A DNA stretch of 64,000 nt from Halopseudomonas bauzanensis (GCF_900114735.1 NZ_FOUA01000001.1:322278-386277); one strand, 5' to 3'; positions 1-9,614 are shown, counted from the stretch's first letter. Made by a program: numbers and translations. Notes: generated by a model from the sequence alone, not told the origin.

Positions 1-12
1 GGTGCCCGCGAA

Positions 13-624
13 TCAACCCAGCATAAAGGCTGCGGCCCGCTCCGCTGCCTGATCGATCAGATCAGCCTGGGTCAGGCCACTGCTCTTGAGCGGTTTGAGG
101 TCATGATCGCCAGTATCCAGCCAATCGACCTGCACTTGAGCTGATAACGGGTACCGCGCCACTTCATCGTGCTTGCCGAAGGGATCGCGGGTGCCCTGCA
201 GGATCAGCGTCGGCGTGCGCAGCTCTGCCAGATGCGCAGTCCGCGTTTTATCCGGCTTGCCCGGCGGATGAAAGGGATAGCCGAAGCAGATCAGCCCATC
301 AGGCTGCAGCTCGTCGGCCAACAGACTGGCAACCCTACCGCCCATCGATTTGCCTCCTATATAAAGAGGCTGCGGCGCAGCACGGTAATGCTCGCGAAAA
401 CTGTCCTGCAGCACCGGCATGGGATTGGGCGGGCGTTTGCTGCCGCCTTCGCGCCTGCCGGCCATGTAGGGAAACTCGAACCGCAACACCCGCACGCCGC
501 GCGTCGCCAGTGCCCTGGCCAGTTGATTCATGTAATCGCTGTCCATCGGTGCACCAGCGCCATGGGCCAGCAGCAGGGTTGCCCGAGGCGGGATGGCGGT
601 TGGGGTGTCGAGAAAAGATGTCAA
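13..624 (-). CDS. alpha/beta hydrolase of the KANL3/Tex30-like family
   Basis: A 203-residue cytoplasmic alpha/beta-hydrolase-fold protein. The oxyanion-side motif LLLAHGAGAPMDS is near residues 17-29, the nucleophile elbow is GGKSMGGR (serine nucleophile), and a late DTGDHDLKP supplies the expected catalytic histidine. This matches the small KANL3/Tex30-like hydrolases often annotated only as alpha/beta hydrolases; the substrate is unknown. I see no in-frame ATG before the essential GHGAG-type segment. The best start is TTG, with GGAG seven bases upstream (632-635). An Anr-like palindrome at 681-694 is placed to drive this gene, which would make it oxygen-regulated (inference). Family assignment is good; the role is not known. 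Confidence 0.8.
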   Translation of the reverse strand: MTSFLDTPTAIPPRATLLLAHGAGAPMDSDYMNQLARALATRGVRVLRFEFPYMAGRREGGSKRPPNPMPVLQDSFREHYRAAPQPLYIGGKSMGGRVASLLADELQPDGLICFGYPFHPPGKPDKTRTAHLAELRTPTLILQGTRDPFGKHDEVARYPLSAQVQVDWLDTGDHDLKPLKSSGLTQADLIDQAAERAAAFMLG

Positions 625-680
625 ATGGCTGCTCCGATGGCGATATCTTGACGAGTAACTGTATCTTCGGCCAAATAACC

Positions 681-694
681 TTGATCCTGATCAT
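681..694 (-). promoter_or_regulatory. Anr/FNR-type box, probably for the hydrolase gene
   Basis: TTGATCCTGATCAT differs from the Anr/FNR consensus TTGAT-N4-ATCAA only at the last base. Its centre (687.5) is 41.5 bases from a predicted minus-strand start near 646, the classic class II activator distance. That would leave a leader of about 22 bases carrying the GGAG ribosome site of the hydrolase gene. The minus-strand -10 (around 653-659) is poor, as is common at activated promoters. Its centre is 312 bases from the ccoN ATG, so it is less likely to be the main ccoN site. By eye only. Confidence 0.5.
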
Positions 695-906
695 CTGCGA
701 CATCATGCCACAGCGGCGTGTCGGAACCATGCCTTCACAGGCACTACCCCGGGGACTATCCTAGCAAGCCCGGTCAGATGGCCCCGTGCCGAAGGCCGCC
801 CGACCCCGGAGCAACCGCCACGGAATGACGCGGTTTGGCCTTCCCGAGAGCATCGCCAAACCACGCCAATTGCGCAGCACCGCCCCAGGCAGACCGGGCC
901 ATTACA

Positions 907-948
907 TTGACATGTGTCATTGCAAAGAGTACGGGCATTCCTCATACT
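907..948 (+). promoter_or_regulatory. putative Anr-dependent ccoN promoter
   Basis: TTGACATGTGTCAT (907-920) is a near-perfect palindrome of the CRP/FNR type, a variant of the Anr consensus with C/G at the inner positions. CATACT (943-948) fits a -10. If transcription starts near 955, the palindrome is centred at -41.5, as expected for class II activation. The leader before the ccoN ATG at 1000 would be about 45 bases. Known: many Pseudomonas ccoNOQP operons are Anr-activated. The rest of the 625-999 gap holds the second palindrome at 681-694 and nothing else I can recognise. Confidence 0.5.
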
Positions 949-999
949 TGCCGCCGCTTTGACCCCCTTTAACCATTGCTATCCGTGGAAATCTCTCGC

Positions 1000-2427
1000 A
1001 TGAGCACAGCTACCACTCCGACAGCCTATAACTACAAGGTGGTTCGCCAGTTCGCCGTCATGACGGTGGTCTGGGGTATCGTAGGTATGGCATTAGGTGT
1101 CTTCCTTGCGGCCCAGTTAGTTTGGCCCGCACTCAACTTTGACCTGCCCTGGACCAGCTTCGGCCGCCTGCGCCCGCTGCACACCAACGCAGTGATCTTT
1201 GCCTTTGGCGGTTGCGCGCTGATGGGTACCTCCTTCTATGTTGTGCAGCGCACTACGCAGGCGCGGCTGTTTTCCGACCGTCTGGCCTCGTTTGTATTCT
1301 GGGGTTGGCAGGCTGTCATCGTGCTGGCCGTGATCACCCTGCCACTGGGCTACACCAGCACCAAGGAGTACGCCGAGCTGGAGTGGCCTATCGACATTCT
1401 GATCACGATAGTGTGGGTGTCCTATGCGGCGGTGTTCTTCGGCACCATCGCCAGGCGCAAGATGAAGCACATCTACGTCGCCAACTGGTTCTACGGCGCC
1501 TTCATCATCACCATCGCGGTGCTGCATGTCGTCAACAATGCGTCGATGCCTGTCAGCATGTGGAAGTCCTACTCCATGTATGCCGGCGCGACCGATGCGA
1601 TGATTCAGTGGTGGTATGGTCACAACGCGGTAGGCTTCTTCCTGACGGCAGGCTTCCTCGGCATGATGTATTACTTCGTGCCCAAGCAGACCGGGCGCCC
1701 GGTATACTCCTACCGCCTGTCCATCGTGCACTTCTGGGCGCTGATCGGCCTGTACATCTGGGCTGGCCCGCACCACCTGCACTACACCGCCCTGCCTGAC
1801 TGGGCACAGACCCTGGGCATGGTGATGTCACTGATTCTGCTGGCTCCGAGCTGGGGTGGCATGATCAACGGGATGATGACGCTGTCCGGCGCCTGGCACA
1901 AACTGCGCACCGACCCGATCCTGCGCTTCCTGGTGGTAGCACTGGCCTTCTACGGCATGTCCACCTTCGAAGGCCCGATGATGGCGATCAAGACCGTGAA
2001 TGCCCTGTCGCATTACACCGACTGGACCATCGGCCACGTACACGCCGGCGCGCTGGGCTGGGTTGCGATGATCTCCATTGGTGCCATCTACCACATGCTG
2101 CCGAAGGTGTTCGGCCGCGAAGAGATGCACAGCATCGGTCTGATCAACGCGCACTTCTGGCTGGCGACCGTCGGTACCGTACTGTACATCGTCTCCATGT
2201 GGGTCAACGGCATCACCCAGGGTCTGATGTGGCGCGCGGTCAACGTTGACGGCACCCTGACCTACTCCTTCGTTGAAGCGCTGGAGGCCAGTCATCCGGG
2301 CTTCATCGTGCGCTGGATCGGTGGTCTGTTCTTCCTGATCGGCATGCTGCTGATGGCCTACAACACCTGGCGCACCATCCGTGCTGCCAAGCCGGCCGAA
2401 GCCCAAGCCGCAGCCCAGATCGCCTGA
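1000..2427 (+). CDS. ccoN: cbb3-type cytochrome c oxidase subunit I
   Basis: Catalytic subunit of the high-affinity cbb3 terminal oxidase (475 residues, inner membrane, about 12 hydrophobic segments). It carries the low-spin heme b and the heme b3-CuB site. Visible ligand motifs are GRLRPLHTN (His61), [10 protein letters not shown], a [13 protein letters not shown] segment and HVHAGALGW. An upstream TTG at 976 is in frame, but the ATG at 1000 has GGAA about ten bases before it and gives the usual N-terminus, so I chose that. It is the first gene of ccoNOQP; ccoO begins 11 bases after its stop. Expression is probably induced at low oxygen through the palindrome at 907-920. Confidence 0.97.
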   Translation: MSTATTPTAYNYKVVRQFAVMTVVWGIVGMALGVFLAAQLVWPALNFDLPWTSFGRLRPLHTNAVIFAFGGCALMGTSFYVVQRTTQARLFSDRLASFVFWGWQAVIVLAVITLPLGYTSTKEYAELEWPIDILITIVWVSYAAVFFGTIARRKMKHIYVANWFYGAFIITIAVLHVVNNASMPVSMWKSYSMYAGATDAMIQWWYGHNAVGFFLTAGFLGMMYYFVPKQTGRPVYSYRLSIVHFWALIGLYIWAGPHHLHYTALPDWAQTLGMVMSLILLAPSWGGMINGMMTLSGAWHKLRTDPILRFLVVALAFYGMSTFEGPMMAIKTVNALSHYTDWTIGHVHAGALGWVAMISIGAIYHMLPKVFGREEMHSIGLINAHFWLATVGTVLYIVSMWVNGITQGLMWRAVNVDGTLTYSFVEALEASHPGFIVRWIGGLFFLIGMLLMAYNTWRTIRAAKPAEAQAAAQIA

Positions 2428-2438
2428 GGAATTGATTG

Positions 2439-3050
2439 ATGAAACAGCATGAGATAGTTGAAAAGAACGTTGGTCTGCTGATCGTGCTGATCGTGGTAGC
2501 GATCAGCTTCGGCGGCCTGACCCAGATCGTACCGCTGTTCTTCCAGGACGAAACCACCCAGCCGGTTGAGGGTCTGCGCCCCTACACCGCGCTGGAGCTG
2601 GAAGGCCGCGACATCTATATCCGCGAAGGCTGTGTAAGCTGCCACTCGCAGATGATCCGTCCGTTCCGTTCGGAAACCGAGCGTTACGGTCATTACTCCG
2701 TTGCCGGTGAGAGCGTCTGGGAGCACCCCTTCCTGTGGGGCTCCAAGCGTACCGGTCCGGACCTGGCCCGGGTTGGCGAGCGCTACTCCGACGACTGGCA
2801 TCGTGCGCACCTGATCAACCCGCGTGACGTGGTGCCGGAATCGAAGATGCCGGCCTACCCCTGGCTGCAGGAAAACGTCCTGGATGGCAAGCACACCGCC
2901 CGCAAAATGGAAGTCATGCGCAAGCTGGGCGTTCCATACACCGATGAAGACATTGCCGGAGCCACTGCGGAAGTCAAAGGCGTCGCCGAAATGGACGCCC
3001 TGATTGCCTATCTGCAGCACCTGGGCACTGTCATCTCCGACCGCCGGTAA
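2439..3050 (+). CDS. ccoO: cbb3 oxidase subunit II, membrane-anchored mono-heme cytochrome c
   Basis: A 203-residue subunit with one N-terminal transmembrane anchor (about residues 11-34) and a periplasmic cytochrome c domain. The heme c motif is C65-V-S-C68-H69 within [13 protein letters not shown], followed by the conserved [10 protein letters not shown] segment typical of CcoO. It passes electrons from CcoP toward CcoN. The ATG at 2439 is preceded by TGAGGA at 2425-2430, which overlaps the ccoN stop codon. An in-frame TTG three bases upstream is less likely. Translation is probably coupled to ccoN. Confidence 0.97.
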   Translation: MKQHEIVEKNVGLLIVLIVVAISFGGLTQIVPLFFQDETTQPVEGLRPYTALELEGRDIYIREGCVSCHSQMIRPFRSETERYGHYSVAGESVWEHPFLWGSKRTGPDLARVGERYSDDWHRAHLINPRDVVPESKMPAYPWLQENVLDGKHTARKMEVMRKLGVPYTDEDIAGATAEVKGVAEMDALIAYLQHLGTVISDRR

Positions 3051-3056
3051 CCAACA

Positions 3057-3245
3057 ATGGATATCAACACTCTACGCGGCATCGCCACCATATTCGCCAT
3101 GGTGGCCTTTATCGGCATCGTGGTATGGGCCTACAGCTCGTACAAGAAGAAGGACTTTGATGAGGCCGCTCAGCTACCCTTCGCCGACGACGATGAAGAC
3201 CAGAAGACGCGGGAGCAGCAAGACACCGGGAGTAATGAAAAATGA
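3057..3245 (+). CDS. ccoQ: cbb3 oxidase small subunit CcoQ
   Basis: A 62-residue single-span membrane peptide: hydrophobic segment at about residues 9-26 ending WAYSSYKKKDF, then an acidic tail rich in D/E. Known role: stabilises the association of CcoP with the CcoNO core. It starts 6 bases after ccoO and its stop overlaps the ccoP start in an ATGA motif (3242-3245), so translation of ccoP is probably coupled. Length and position are exactly as expected. Confidence 0.93.
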   Translation: MDINTLRGIATIFAMVAFIGIVVWAYSSYKKKDFDEAAQLPFADDDEDQKTREQQDTGSNEK

Positions 3246-4129
3246 GCAATTTCTGGAGTGGGTACATCATTACCCTCACCTTGGTCTTCCTTTTCCTGAC
3301 CACCTGGCTGCTGTTTGCCACGCGCAAGGGACAGCGGCCTGACCAGACCGACAGCACCACCGGCCATGAGTACGACGGCATCGCCGAGCTGGATAACCCC
3401 CTGCCCCGCTGGTGGTTCATGCTGTTCATCGCAACGCTGGTGTTCAGCGCGATCTATCTGGTCCTGTACCCCGGCATGGGCAAATGGCCGGGCGTTCTGA
3501 ACTGGACCCAGGTCAATCAGTACGAACGTGAAGTGGCGCGCGCCGAGGAGCAATTTGCACCGATCTTCGCCCGCTACACCGATCTGCCGATCAGCGAAGT
3601 GGCCCGTGACGAGGAAGCTCTCCGCATCGGTCAGCGCCTGTTCGCGACCAACTGCTCGGTATGCCACGGTTCCGACGCTCGCGGCGCCTTTGGCTTTCCG
3701 AACCTGACCGATAATGACTGGCTGTGGGGCGGTGAGCCCGAGCAGATCCTGACTACCCTGCGTCAGGGTCGCCAGGCTGCGATGCCGGCCTGGTTGGCGG
3801 TGGTCGGTGAGCAAGGCGTTCGCAACGTCGCCGGCTATGTGCGCAGTCTCTCCGGGCTGGAGTCCGAAGGCGTAGATATCGACGCCGGCAAACAGGTATT
3901 TGCCAGCAACTGTGTGGCCTGTCACGGCCCTGATGGCAAGGGCAACCCGCTGCTGGGCGCGCCCAACCTGACCGATGATAACTGGCTGTATGGTTCCAGC
4001 ATGTTGCAGGTCCAGCACTCCATCCGTGCCGGCCGTAACGGTAACATGCCGTCCCAGGCTCACCTGGGTGAAGACAAGCTGCACATGCTTGCCTCCTACG
4101 TCTACAGCCTCTCGCTGGACGACGAGTAA
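3242..4129 (+). CDS. ccoP: cbb3 oxidase subunit III, di-heme cytochrome c
   Basis: A 295-residue membrane-anchored di-heme cytochrome that receives electrons from soluble cytochrome c. Two hydrophobic segments lie near the N-terminus (about residues 5-25 and 56-77), flanking a GHEYDGIAELDNPLPRWW motif characteristic of CcoP. The heme c sites are C138-S-V-C141-H142 and C224-V-A-C227-H228. The ATG overlaps the ccoQ stop by four bases. It is the last structural gene; a hairpin follows at 4162-4195 before the assembly genes. Confidence 0.97.
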   Translation: MSNFWSGYIITLTLVFLFLTTWLLFATRKGQRPDQTDSTTGHEYDGIAELDNPLPRWWFMLFIATLVFSAIYLVLYPGMGKWPGVLNWTQVNQYEREVARAEEQFAPIFARYTDLPISEVARDEEALRIGQRLFATNCSVCHGSDARGAFGFPNLTDNDWLWGGEPEQILTTLRQGRQAAMPAWLAVVGEQGVRNVAGYVRSLSGLESEGVDIDAGKQVFASNCVACHGPDGKGNPLLGAPNLTDDNWLYGSSMLQVQHSIRAGRNGNMPSQAHLGEDKLHMLASYVYSLSLDDE

Positions 4130-4161
4130 CACCCCCGCGCGACGCCCTGTCGCATGGTTCG

Positions 4162-4195
4162 AGACGCCCGTCCGGTTTAAGCTGGTCGGGCGTCT
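4162..4195 (+). terminator. hairpin between ccoNOQP and ccoGHIS
   Basis: AGACGCCCG (4162-4170) and CGGGCGTCT (4187-4195) form a perfect 9-bp GC-rich stem with a 16-base loop. No clear U-tract follows, so it may act as a partial terminator, attenuator or 3' mRNA protector rather than a full terminator. It would let structural subunits be made in excess of assembly factors. Confidence 0.5.
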
Positions 4196-4261
4196 TCGCA
4201 TATCCTGACCAGCACTGCTCTGGCCAGGCGTCCCTTCTCATAACGATATGGCCAGCCTGAT

Positions 4262-5674
4262 ATGAGCGAGAAGATACCCGTTAAAGATGTTTCCCCGGAC
4301 AAGATAGAAGCCGTCGACCTGTATGCCAAGCGCGAGAACATTCATACGCGCTCCTACCAGGGCTTTTTCAAGAACATCCGCCTGGCGGGTGTGGCGGCGT
4401 TGTTTCTGCTGTTCTTTGGTACCGTGTGGCTGAATATCGACGGTCGCCAGGCGGTGCTGTGGGATCTGCCCGCACGCCAGTTCCATATCTTCGGTGCCAC
4501 CTTTCAACCACAGGACTTCTTTCTGCTGTCTTTCCTGTTGATCATCTGCGCCTTCGGCCTGTTCTTCATCACCACCTTCGCCGGGCGCATCTGGTGCGGT
4601 TATACCTGTCCGCAAACCGTGTGGACCTGGATTTTCATGTGGGCCGAGCGCGTCACCGAAGGCGAGCGCAACGCGCGTATCAAGCTCGACGCGGCGCCAG
4701 TAAGCGCCAACAAACTGCTGCGCCGCAGTGCCAAGCATACGTTGTGGATCGGTGTGTCACTGGTCACCGCGCTGACCTTTGTCGGTTACTTCACGCCCAT
4801 TCGCGGCCTGCTGGTCGACCTGGTCACCTTCAACCTGAACGGCTGGGCGGCCTTCTGGATATTTTTCTTCACTGCGGCGACCTATATCAACGCCGGCTGG
4901 CTGCGCGAACAGGTGTGCTTCTACATGTGCCCCTACGCGCGCTTCCAGAGCGTGATGTTCGACAAGGACACCATGGTGGTGACCTATGACTATCATCGCG
5001 GCGAAGACCGTGGCCCGCGCAAGAAGGGCGTCGAACCCGCCGAGCTGGGCCTGGGCGATTGCATCGATTGCACGATGTGCGTACAGGTCTGCCCCACCGG
5101 GATCGACATCCGCGACGGCCTGCAACACGAATGCATCCAGTGCGCGGCCTGTATCGACGCCTGTGACGACGTCATGGACAAGATGGGTTACGACCGTGGC
5201 CTGATCCGCTACACCACCGAACACAACATGGCTGGCCAGAAGACCCGCATCCTGCGTCCGCGCCTGATCGGCTACGGGGCCGCGCTGGCGCTGATGATCG
5301 GCATGTTCATCTTCACCATTGGCAATATGGCTCAAGTCAGCCTGGATGTGCAGCGCGACCGAAACGTTCTGTATCGGGAAGCCCGTGGCGGGGCCATCGA
5401 AAACGTGTACATAATCAAGGTCATGAACAAGGGTCAGCAGGCCCGCACCTTCAATCTGACGGTAGAAGGTCATCCGGAACTGGAGCTGGTACTGGCCGCC
5501 AATCGGCTCGCCATCGAGCCCAGCAGCCTGCTGCAGGTGCCGGTCAACGTCCAGCTGGAGCCAGAGTTCATGCAAGGCACCAACATGCCAATCACTTTCA
5601 TCGTTACCGCGGCCGATGATGACAGCGTCTCGGCAACCTCCGAGAGCCGCTTCATGGGCCCGACACTCAGGTAG
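4262..5674 (+). CDS. ccoG: CcoG, polyferredoxin-like cbb3 assembly protein
   Basis: A 470-residue inner-membrane protein, also called RdxA/FixG. Several transmembrane segments surround WCGYTCPQTVW, and a 2[4Fe-4S] ferredoxin region reads CIDCTMCVQVCPTG then CIQCAACIDACD. A C-terminal periplasmic immunoglobulin-like domain follows (about residues 365-470). Known role: reduces copper for delivery to the CuB site of cbb3 oxidase. It starts 132 bases after ccoP, the largest gap in the operon. ccoH starts 4 bases after its stop. Confidence 0.94.
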   Translation: MSEKIPVKDVSPDKIEAVDLYAKRENIHTRSYQGFFKNIRLAGVAALFLLFFGTVWLNIDGRQAVLWDLPARQFHIFGATFQPQDFFLLSFLLIICAFGLFFITTFAGRIWCGYTCPQTVWTWIFMWAERVTEGERNARIKLDAAPVSANKLLRRSAKHTLWIGVSLVTALTFVGYFTPIRGLLVDLVTFNLNGWAAFWIFFFTAATYINAGWLREQVCFYMCPYARFQSVMFDKDTMVVTYDYHRGEDRGPRKKGVEPAELGLGDCIDCTMCVQVCPTGIDIRDGLQHECIQCAACIDACDDVMDKMGYDRGLIRYTTEHNMAGQKTRILRPRLIGYGAALALMIGMFIFTIGNMAQVSLDVQRDRNVLYREARGGAIENVYIIKVMNKGQQARTFNLTVEGHPELELVLAANRLAIEPSSLLQVPVNVQLEPEFMQGTNMPITFIVTAADDDSVSATSESRFMGPTLR

Positions 5675-5678
5675 ACAC

Positions 5679-6194
5679 ATGCAACACGACGAAAACATAC
5701 CCCCGTGGTACAAGCAATTCTGGCCCTGGTTCCTGATCAGCATCCTGGTGTTTGCCGTGGTGATCGGGCTGGGCCTGTTGTACGTCTCCATGCTCAACCC
5801 CGACAGCATGGTGCGCGACAACTATTACAAGGAAGGCCGCGCGATCAATATGCACATGGGGCGCGATCATCGCGCCAGCGAGCTGGGTCTGAGCGCCAGC
5901 TTCACGGTCGACGAGCTGACCGGTGATATCAGCCTCCAGCTTGATGGAGAGCTGCAGCAGTTGCCGCCCCAGTTAGCCCTGGAGCTCATATCACCCACCC
6001 ATGCCGAGCGTGACCGTACAGTGATGCTGCAACAGATTTCCGGCAACCGCTACACCGGTCAGTTGGAGTGGGGCATCCGGGGTCGACATTATATCGACCT
6101 GAGCGATCCGGCCCTGCCCGGCGAAACTGGCTGGCGCCTGACCGACGAAATCACTCTGGTCATGGGACAGCAGCACCAGCTCGCCGCAAAATGA
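5679..6194 (+). CDS. ccoH: CcoH/FixH family cbb3 assembly protein
   Basis: A 171-residue membrane protein with one N-terminal transmembrane segment (about residues 17-38, after PPWYKQFWPW) and a periplasmic domain of the FixH family. Known role: late assembly and stability of the cbb3 complex. I placed the start at the ATG at 5679, just after the ccoG stop; a longer reading frame begins at 5616 but would overlap ccoG and lacks homology. Its stop overlaps the ccoI start (ATGA, 6191-6194). Confidence 0.92.
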   Translation: MQHDENIPPWYKQFWPWFLISILVFAVVIGLGLLYVSMLNPDSMVRDNYYKEGRAINMHMGRDHRASELGLSASFTVDELTGDISLQLDGELQQLPPQLALELISPTHAERDRTVMLQQISGNRYTGQLEWGIRGRHYIDLSDPALPGETGWRLTDEITLVMGQQHQLAAK

Positions 6195-8644
6195 CCCAAC
6201 CCGCGCCTTGCTATCACTGCGGCGAACCGGTTCCGTCCGGTTCGTCATGGTGCAGTATCATTCTCAGCGAGCAGCGCGCCATGTGCTGCCCCGGTTGCCA
6301 GGCCGTGGCCGACGCCATTGTCGCCGGCGGCCTGGAGTCCTACTACACCCACCGTACGGAAAACTCCGCCAATCCTGAAGCCCTGCCCCGGGCTCTGCAG
6401 GATGAGCTGGAGATGCTCGATCGCAGCGATGTACAGCAACGCTATGTCCGCAGCGAGGGCGACCACCAGCAGATCGAACTACTGATCGAGGGCATCAGCT
6501 GCGCCGCCTGCGGCTGGCTGATCGAAAAGCGCCTGGCACAGATGCCGGGTGTAATCGAAGCCACGCTGAATCTGGGCAACAACCGGCTGAATCTGAGCTG
6601 GGGCGCTGCCGATACGCGGCTGTCCGCATTGCTGGGTGAGATCAAACGCATCGGCTATGCCGCCCATCCCTACGAGCCAGACAAGGCCAGCGAGCAGATT
6701 GCCAGGGAAAACCGCCAGTATCTGCGCCGCCTCGGCCTGGCCGGGCTGATGTTCATGCAGGTGATGATGGCGACCATGGCACTGTGGGATGGTTTCAATC
6801 AGGACCTGACCCAGGAGATGGCGGTTACCCTGCGCTGGGCCGCCCTGCTGATGACCACCCCGGTGGTGCTGTACAGCTGTGCGCCGTTCTTCCGCGGCGG
6901 CTGGCGCGACCTGAAGAACCGTCGACTGAGCATGGACGTGTCGGTCTCCATGGCGATCGGCAGTGCCTATGGCGCGGGCATCTGGGCGACCCTGACCAAT
7001 TCCGGCGAGATCTACTTCGATTCAGTGACGATGTTCGCGTTCTTCCTGCTGGCCGGCCGCTATCTCGAACGCCGCGCCCGCCAGCGTACCGTGGAAAGCA
7101 CTGCCAAGCTGGTCAACCTGCTGCCGCCCAGCACCATCCGAGTAGATGCGCAGGGCCAGCCACAGCGCATCATGCTGGACGATGTGCGCCCCGGCGATCT
7201 GCTGGAGATCAAACCCGGGGAAAGCATACCGGCGGACGGCATCATCACTCGCGGTGTCAGCAGTATCGATGAATCAGCCCTGTCCGGTGAATACCTGCCG
7301 CTGGCCAAGCAGATCGGCGATCAGGTTACCGCGGGGACCCTCAATGTCGAAGGGCCGCTGCAAATTCGGGTCAATGCCGTGGGCACCGAGACCCGCTTGT
7401 CAGCTATCGTCCGCCTGCTGGAACGCGCCCAGGCCGACAAGCCCAGACTGGCGCAGTTGGCCGATCAGGTAGCGCAGTACTTCCTGATCACCGTGCTGCT
7501 GGCCATCGTACTGGTCGGCAGCGCCTGGTGGTGGTTGGTCAATGGCGAGACGGCATTCTGGATCATCATCGCCATGCTGGTGGCAACCTGCCCCTGCGCC
7601 CTGTCACTGGCCACACCGACAGCATTGACCACAGCCACCGGCAGCCTGCAGAAGCTCGGCCTGCTGATCACCCGCGGGCACGTGCTGGAGGGCCTGAACA
7701 AGATAGATACGGTCATTCTCGACAAGACCGGCACGCTTACCGAAGGCCGCATGACCCTGGAGCGGATCCTGCCCTTCCCCGGCCACGACGGGGAGCAGGC
7801 GCTGCTGCAGGCGCGCATGATCGAATCGCGCTCCGAACACCCCATCGCCCGCGCCTTCGGCCGTAGCGCGGCCCAGGCCGACAGCGTGACCAGTCATCCG
7901 GGTCTGGGGCTGGAGGGGCTTTGCAACGACCAATTGCTGCGTATCGGCAAACCTGGCTATGTGGCAGAGCTGGGCAGCTGGAGCGCACCCGCGGTGCCCG
8001 ACGAGCCCGGCCAGTGGCTGCTGCTGGGCGATGCCCAAGGGCCGATAGCCTGGTTCGTGCTCAATGATCGTCTGCGCACCGATGCCGGCCAACTGATCCG
8101 CCAGCTCAGGGATCGGGGCCTGCGGGTGGTGTTGCTGTCGGGGGACCATGCGCCGGTGGTAGAACGCATGGCCCACAATCTGGGCATCGAGGAAGCCATC
8201 GGCAATGCCACACCGGCGGACAAGCTGGCCTTTGTTCAGCAGTTGCAGGATCAGGGCGCCCAGGTACTGATGCTCGGTGATGGCGTCAATGACGTGCCGG
8301 TGCTAGCCAGCGCCAATATCTCGGTGGCCATGGGCGAGGCTTCTGATCTGGCCAAGACCAGCGCCGATGCGGTGCTGCTCAGCAGCCACCTGCAGGTACT
8401 GAGCGATACCTTCACCGTGGCCAGACGCACCCGGCGGATCATGATCCAGAATCTGTTCTGGGCAGGGGCGTATAATGCCGGGATATTGCCGCTGGCTGCG
8501 CTCGGATTGGTCTCGCCGGCCCTCGCTGCGGCGGGCATGTCCGCCAGCTCGCTGCTGGTGGTACTCAATGCCTTGCGTCTCAGCCGGTTACCACGCAGCA
8601 CGCGACGCCCGTCATCCAAGCCCTTACAGGAGCAGTTCGCATGA
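6191..8644 (+). CDS. ccoI: CcoI, copper-exporting P1B-type ATPase for cbb3 biogenesis
   Basis: An 817-residue heavy-metal P-type ATPase (FixI/CtpA type) that moves copper to the periplasm for cytochrome oxidase assembly. The N-terminus carries a Cys-rich zinc-finger-like region (C7-x2-C10 and MCCPGC) and an HMA domain with GISC104AAC107GW. The transport motif is C467-P-C469, the phosphorylation site is D511-KTGT, and GDGVNDVPVL is the hinge motif. The start is the ATG at 6191, overlapping the ccoH stop; an upstream in-frame start at 6068 would lie inside ccoH. The stop overlaps ccoS (ATGA). Confidence 0.95.
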   Translation: MTQPAPCYHCGEPVPSGSSWCSIILSEQRAMCCPGCQAVADAIVAGGLESYYTHRTENSANPEALPRALQDELEMLDRSDVQQRYVRSEGDHQQIELLIEGISCAACGWLIEKRLAQMPGVIEATLNLGNNRLNLSWGAADTRLSALLGEIKRIGYAAHPYEPDKASEQIARENRQYLRRLGLAGLMFMQVMMATMALWDGFNQDLTQEMAVTLRWAALLMTTPVVLYSCAPFFRGGWRDLKNRRLSMDVSVSMAIGSAYGAGIWATLTNSGEIYFDSVTMFAFFLLAGRYLERRARQRTVESTAKLVNLLPPSTIRVDAQGQPQRIMLDDVRPGDLLEIKPGESIPADGIITRGVSSIDESALSGEYLPLAKQIGDQVTAGTLNVEGPLQIRVNAVGTETRLSAIVRLLERAQADKPRLAQLADQVAQYFLITVLLAIVLVGSAWWWLVNGETAFWIIIAMLVATCPCALSLATPTALTTATGSLQKLGLLITRGHVLEGLNKIDTVILDKTGTLTEGRMTLERILPFPGHDGEQALLQARMIESRSEHPIARAFGRSAAQADSVTSHPGLGLEGLCNDQLLRIGKPGYVAELGSWSAPAVPDEPGQWLLLGDAQGPIAWFVLNDRLRTDAGQLIRQLRDRGLRVVLLSGDHAPVVERMAHNLGIEEAIGNATPADKLAFVQQLQDQGAQVLMLGDGVNDVPVLASANISVAMGEASDLAKTSADAVLLSSHLQVLSDTFTVARRTRRIMIQNLFWAGAYNAGILPLAALGLVSPALAAAGMSASSLLVVLNALRLSRLPRSTRRPSSKPLQEQFA

Positions 8645-8865
8645 CTATCCTCTACATTCTGGTGCCGGTCGCCATAGTGCTGGTGATCATTGCCATCTGC
8701 GTCTTCAACTGGGCCGTCAACAGTGGCCAGTACGACGACCTCGACAGTCCCGCCCACAGCATCCTGTTTGACGAGGAAGATCCTGCTCACCTGGCCGCCC
8801 GCAAGAAAGCCGATCAGAGCAGCACGCCATCGAAGGATGACGGTCAGGGCGAGGGTCGCAGCTGA
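8641..8865 (+). CDS. ccoS: CcoS, small cbb3 maturation protein
   Basis: A 74-residue peptide with a single transmembrane span (about residues 4-24) followed by FNWAVNSGQYDDLDSPAHSIL, the signature of the FixS/CcoS family, and a charged C-terminal tail. Known role: required for insertion of heme b and copper into CcoN. The start overlaps the ccoI stop by four bases. Confidence 0.94.
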   Translation: MTILYILVPVAIVLVIIAICVFNWAVNSGQYDDLDSPAHSILFDEEDPAHLAARKKADQSSTPSKDDGQGEGRS

Positions 8866-8867
8866 AC

Positions 8868-9596
8868 ATGGAGCTGTTACCGCTGTTTCTAACGGCATTG
8901 GCGCTGGGTCTGCTGGGCGGCGGCCATTGCATTGGCATGTGCGGCGGGCTGATGGGCGCGCTGACGCTGGCGATTCCCGCCGAACAGCGCCACGGCTGGC
9001 GACTATGGCGTGTGCTGCTGGGCTACAACGCCGGGCGCATCGCCAGTTACGGTATGGCTGGCGCATTGATCGGCAGTCTCGGCTGGCTGATTCAGGACCT
9101 GGGGCTGGGCCAGGGGCTGCGCGTCATCGCCGGTCTGCTGATGATTGCCATGGGGCTGTATCTGGCCAACTGGTGGGCCGGGCTGACGCGCATTGAGCGA
9201 CTCGGCCGCGGCCTGTGGAAACATCTGGAGCCACATGCGCGCAAGCTGCTGCCGGTCAGCCGGCTGCCCCAGGCACTGCTGCTCGGCGCCCTATGGGGCT
9301 GGCTGCCCTGCGGGCTGGTCTACAGCACCCTGGTCTGGGCCAGCAGCCAGGGCGATGCGGCGGTGTCCGCAGGCCTGATGATGACCTTCGGTCTGGGCAC
9401 GCTACCGACGCTCCTGGCTACCGGGCTGTTCGCCAACCGCATGATGGCCATCCTGAAGAAACGCGCGGTGCGCATCACCGCCGGCCTGCTGATCATCCTG
9501 TTCGGTATCTGGACCATACCCGGGCCGCATACCGCCTGGTTGATGGGCGGGCATCATGGCAGCGAGCAACATCAGGCGCCCCATACCGGGCATTGA
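8868..9596 (+). CDS. sulfite exporter TauE/SafE-like (DsbD_2) membrane protein
   Basis: A 242-residue polytopic membrane protein, about six spans. It has the [11 protein letters not shown] motif (residues 17-27) that marks the UreH/DsbD_2 branch of TauE/SafE proteins, and a second [14 protein letters not shown] segment. The C-terminus is His-rich ([14 protein letters not shown]). Proteins of this type regularly follow ccoS in proteobacteria. A role in copper handling or thiol chemistry for oxidase maturation is plausible but unproven here. It starts 2 bases after ccoS, so it belongs to the same transcript. Confidence 0.82.
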   Translation: MELLPLFLTALALGLLGGGHCIGMCGGLMGALTLAIPAEQRHGWRLWRVLLGYNAGRIASYGMAGALIGSLGWLIQDLGLGQGLRVIAGLLMIAMGLYLANWWAGLTRIERLGRGLWKHLEPHARKLLPVSRLPQALLLGALWGWLPCGLVYSTLVWASSQGDAAVSAGLMMTFGLGTLPTLLATGLFANRMMAILKKRAVRITAGLLIILFGIWTIPGPHTAWLMGGHHGSEQHQAPHTGH

Positions 9597-9614
9597 ACTC
9601 AAAGCGGTGGTAGA

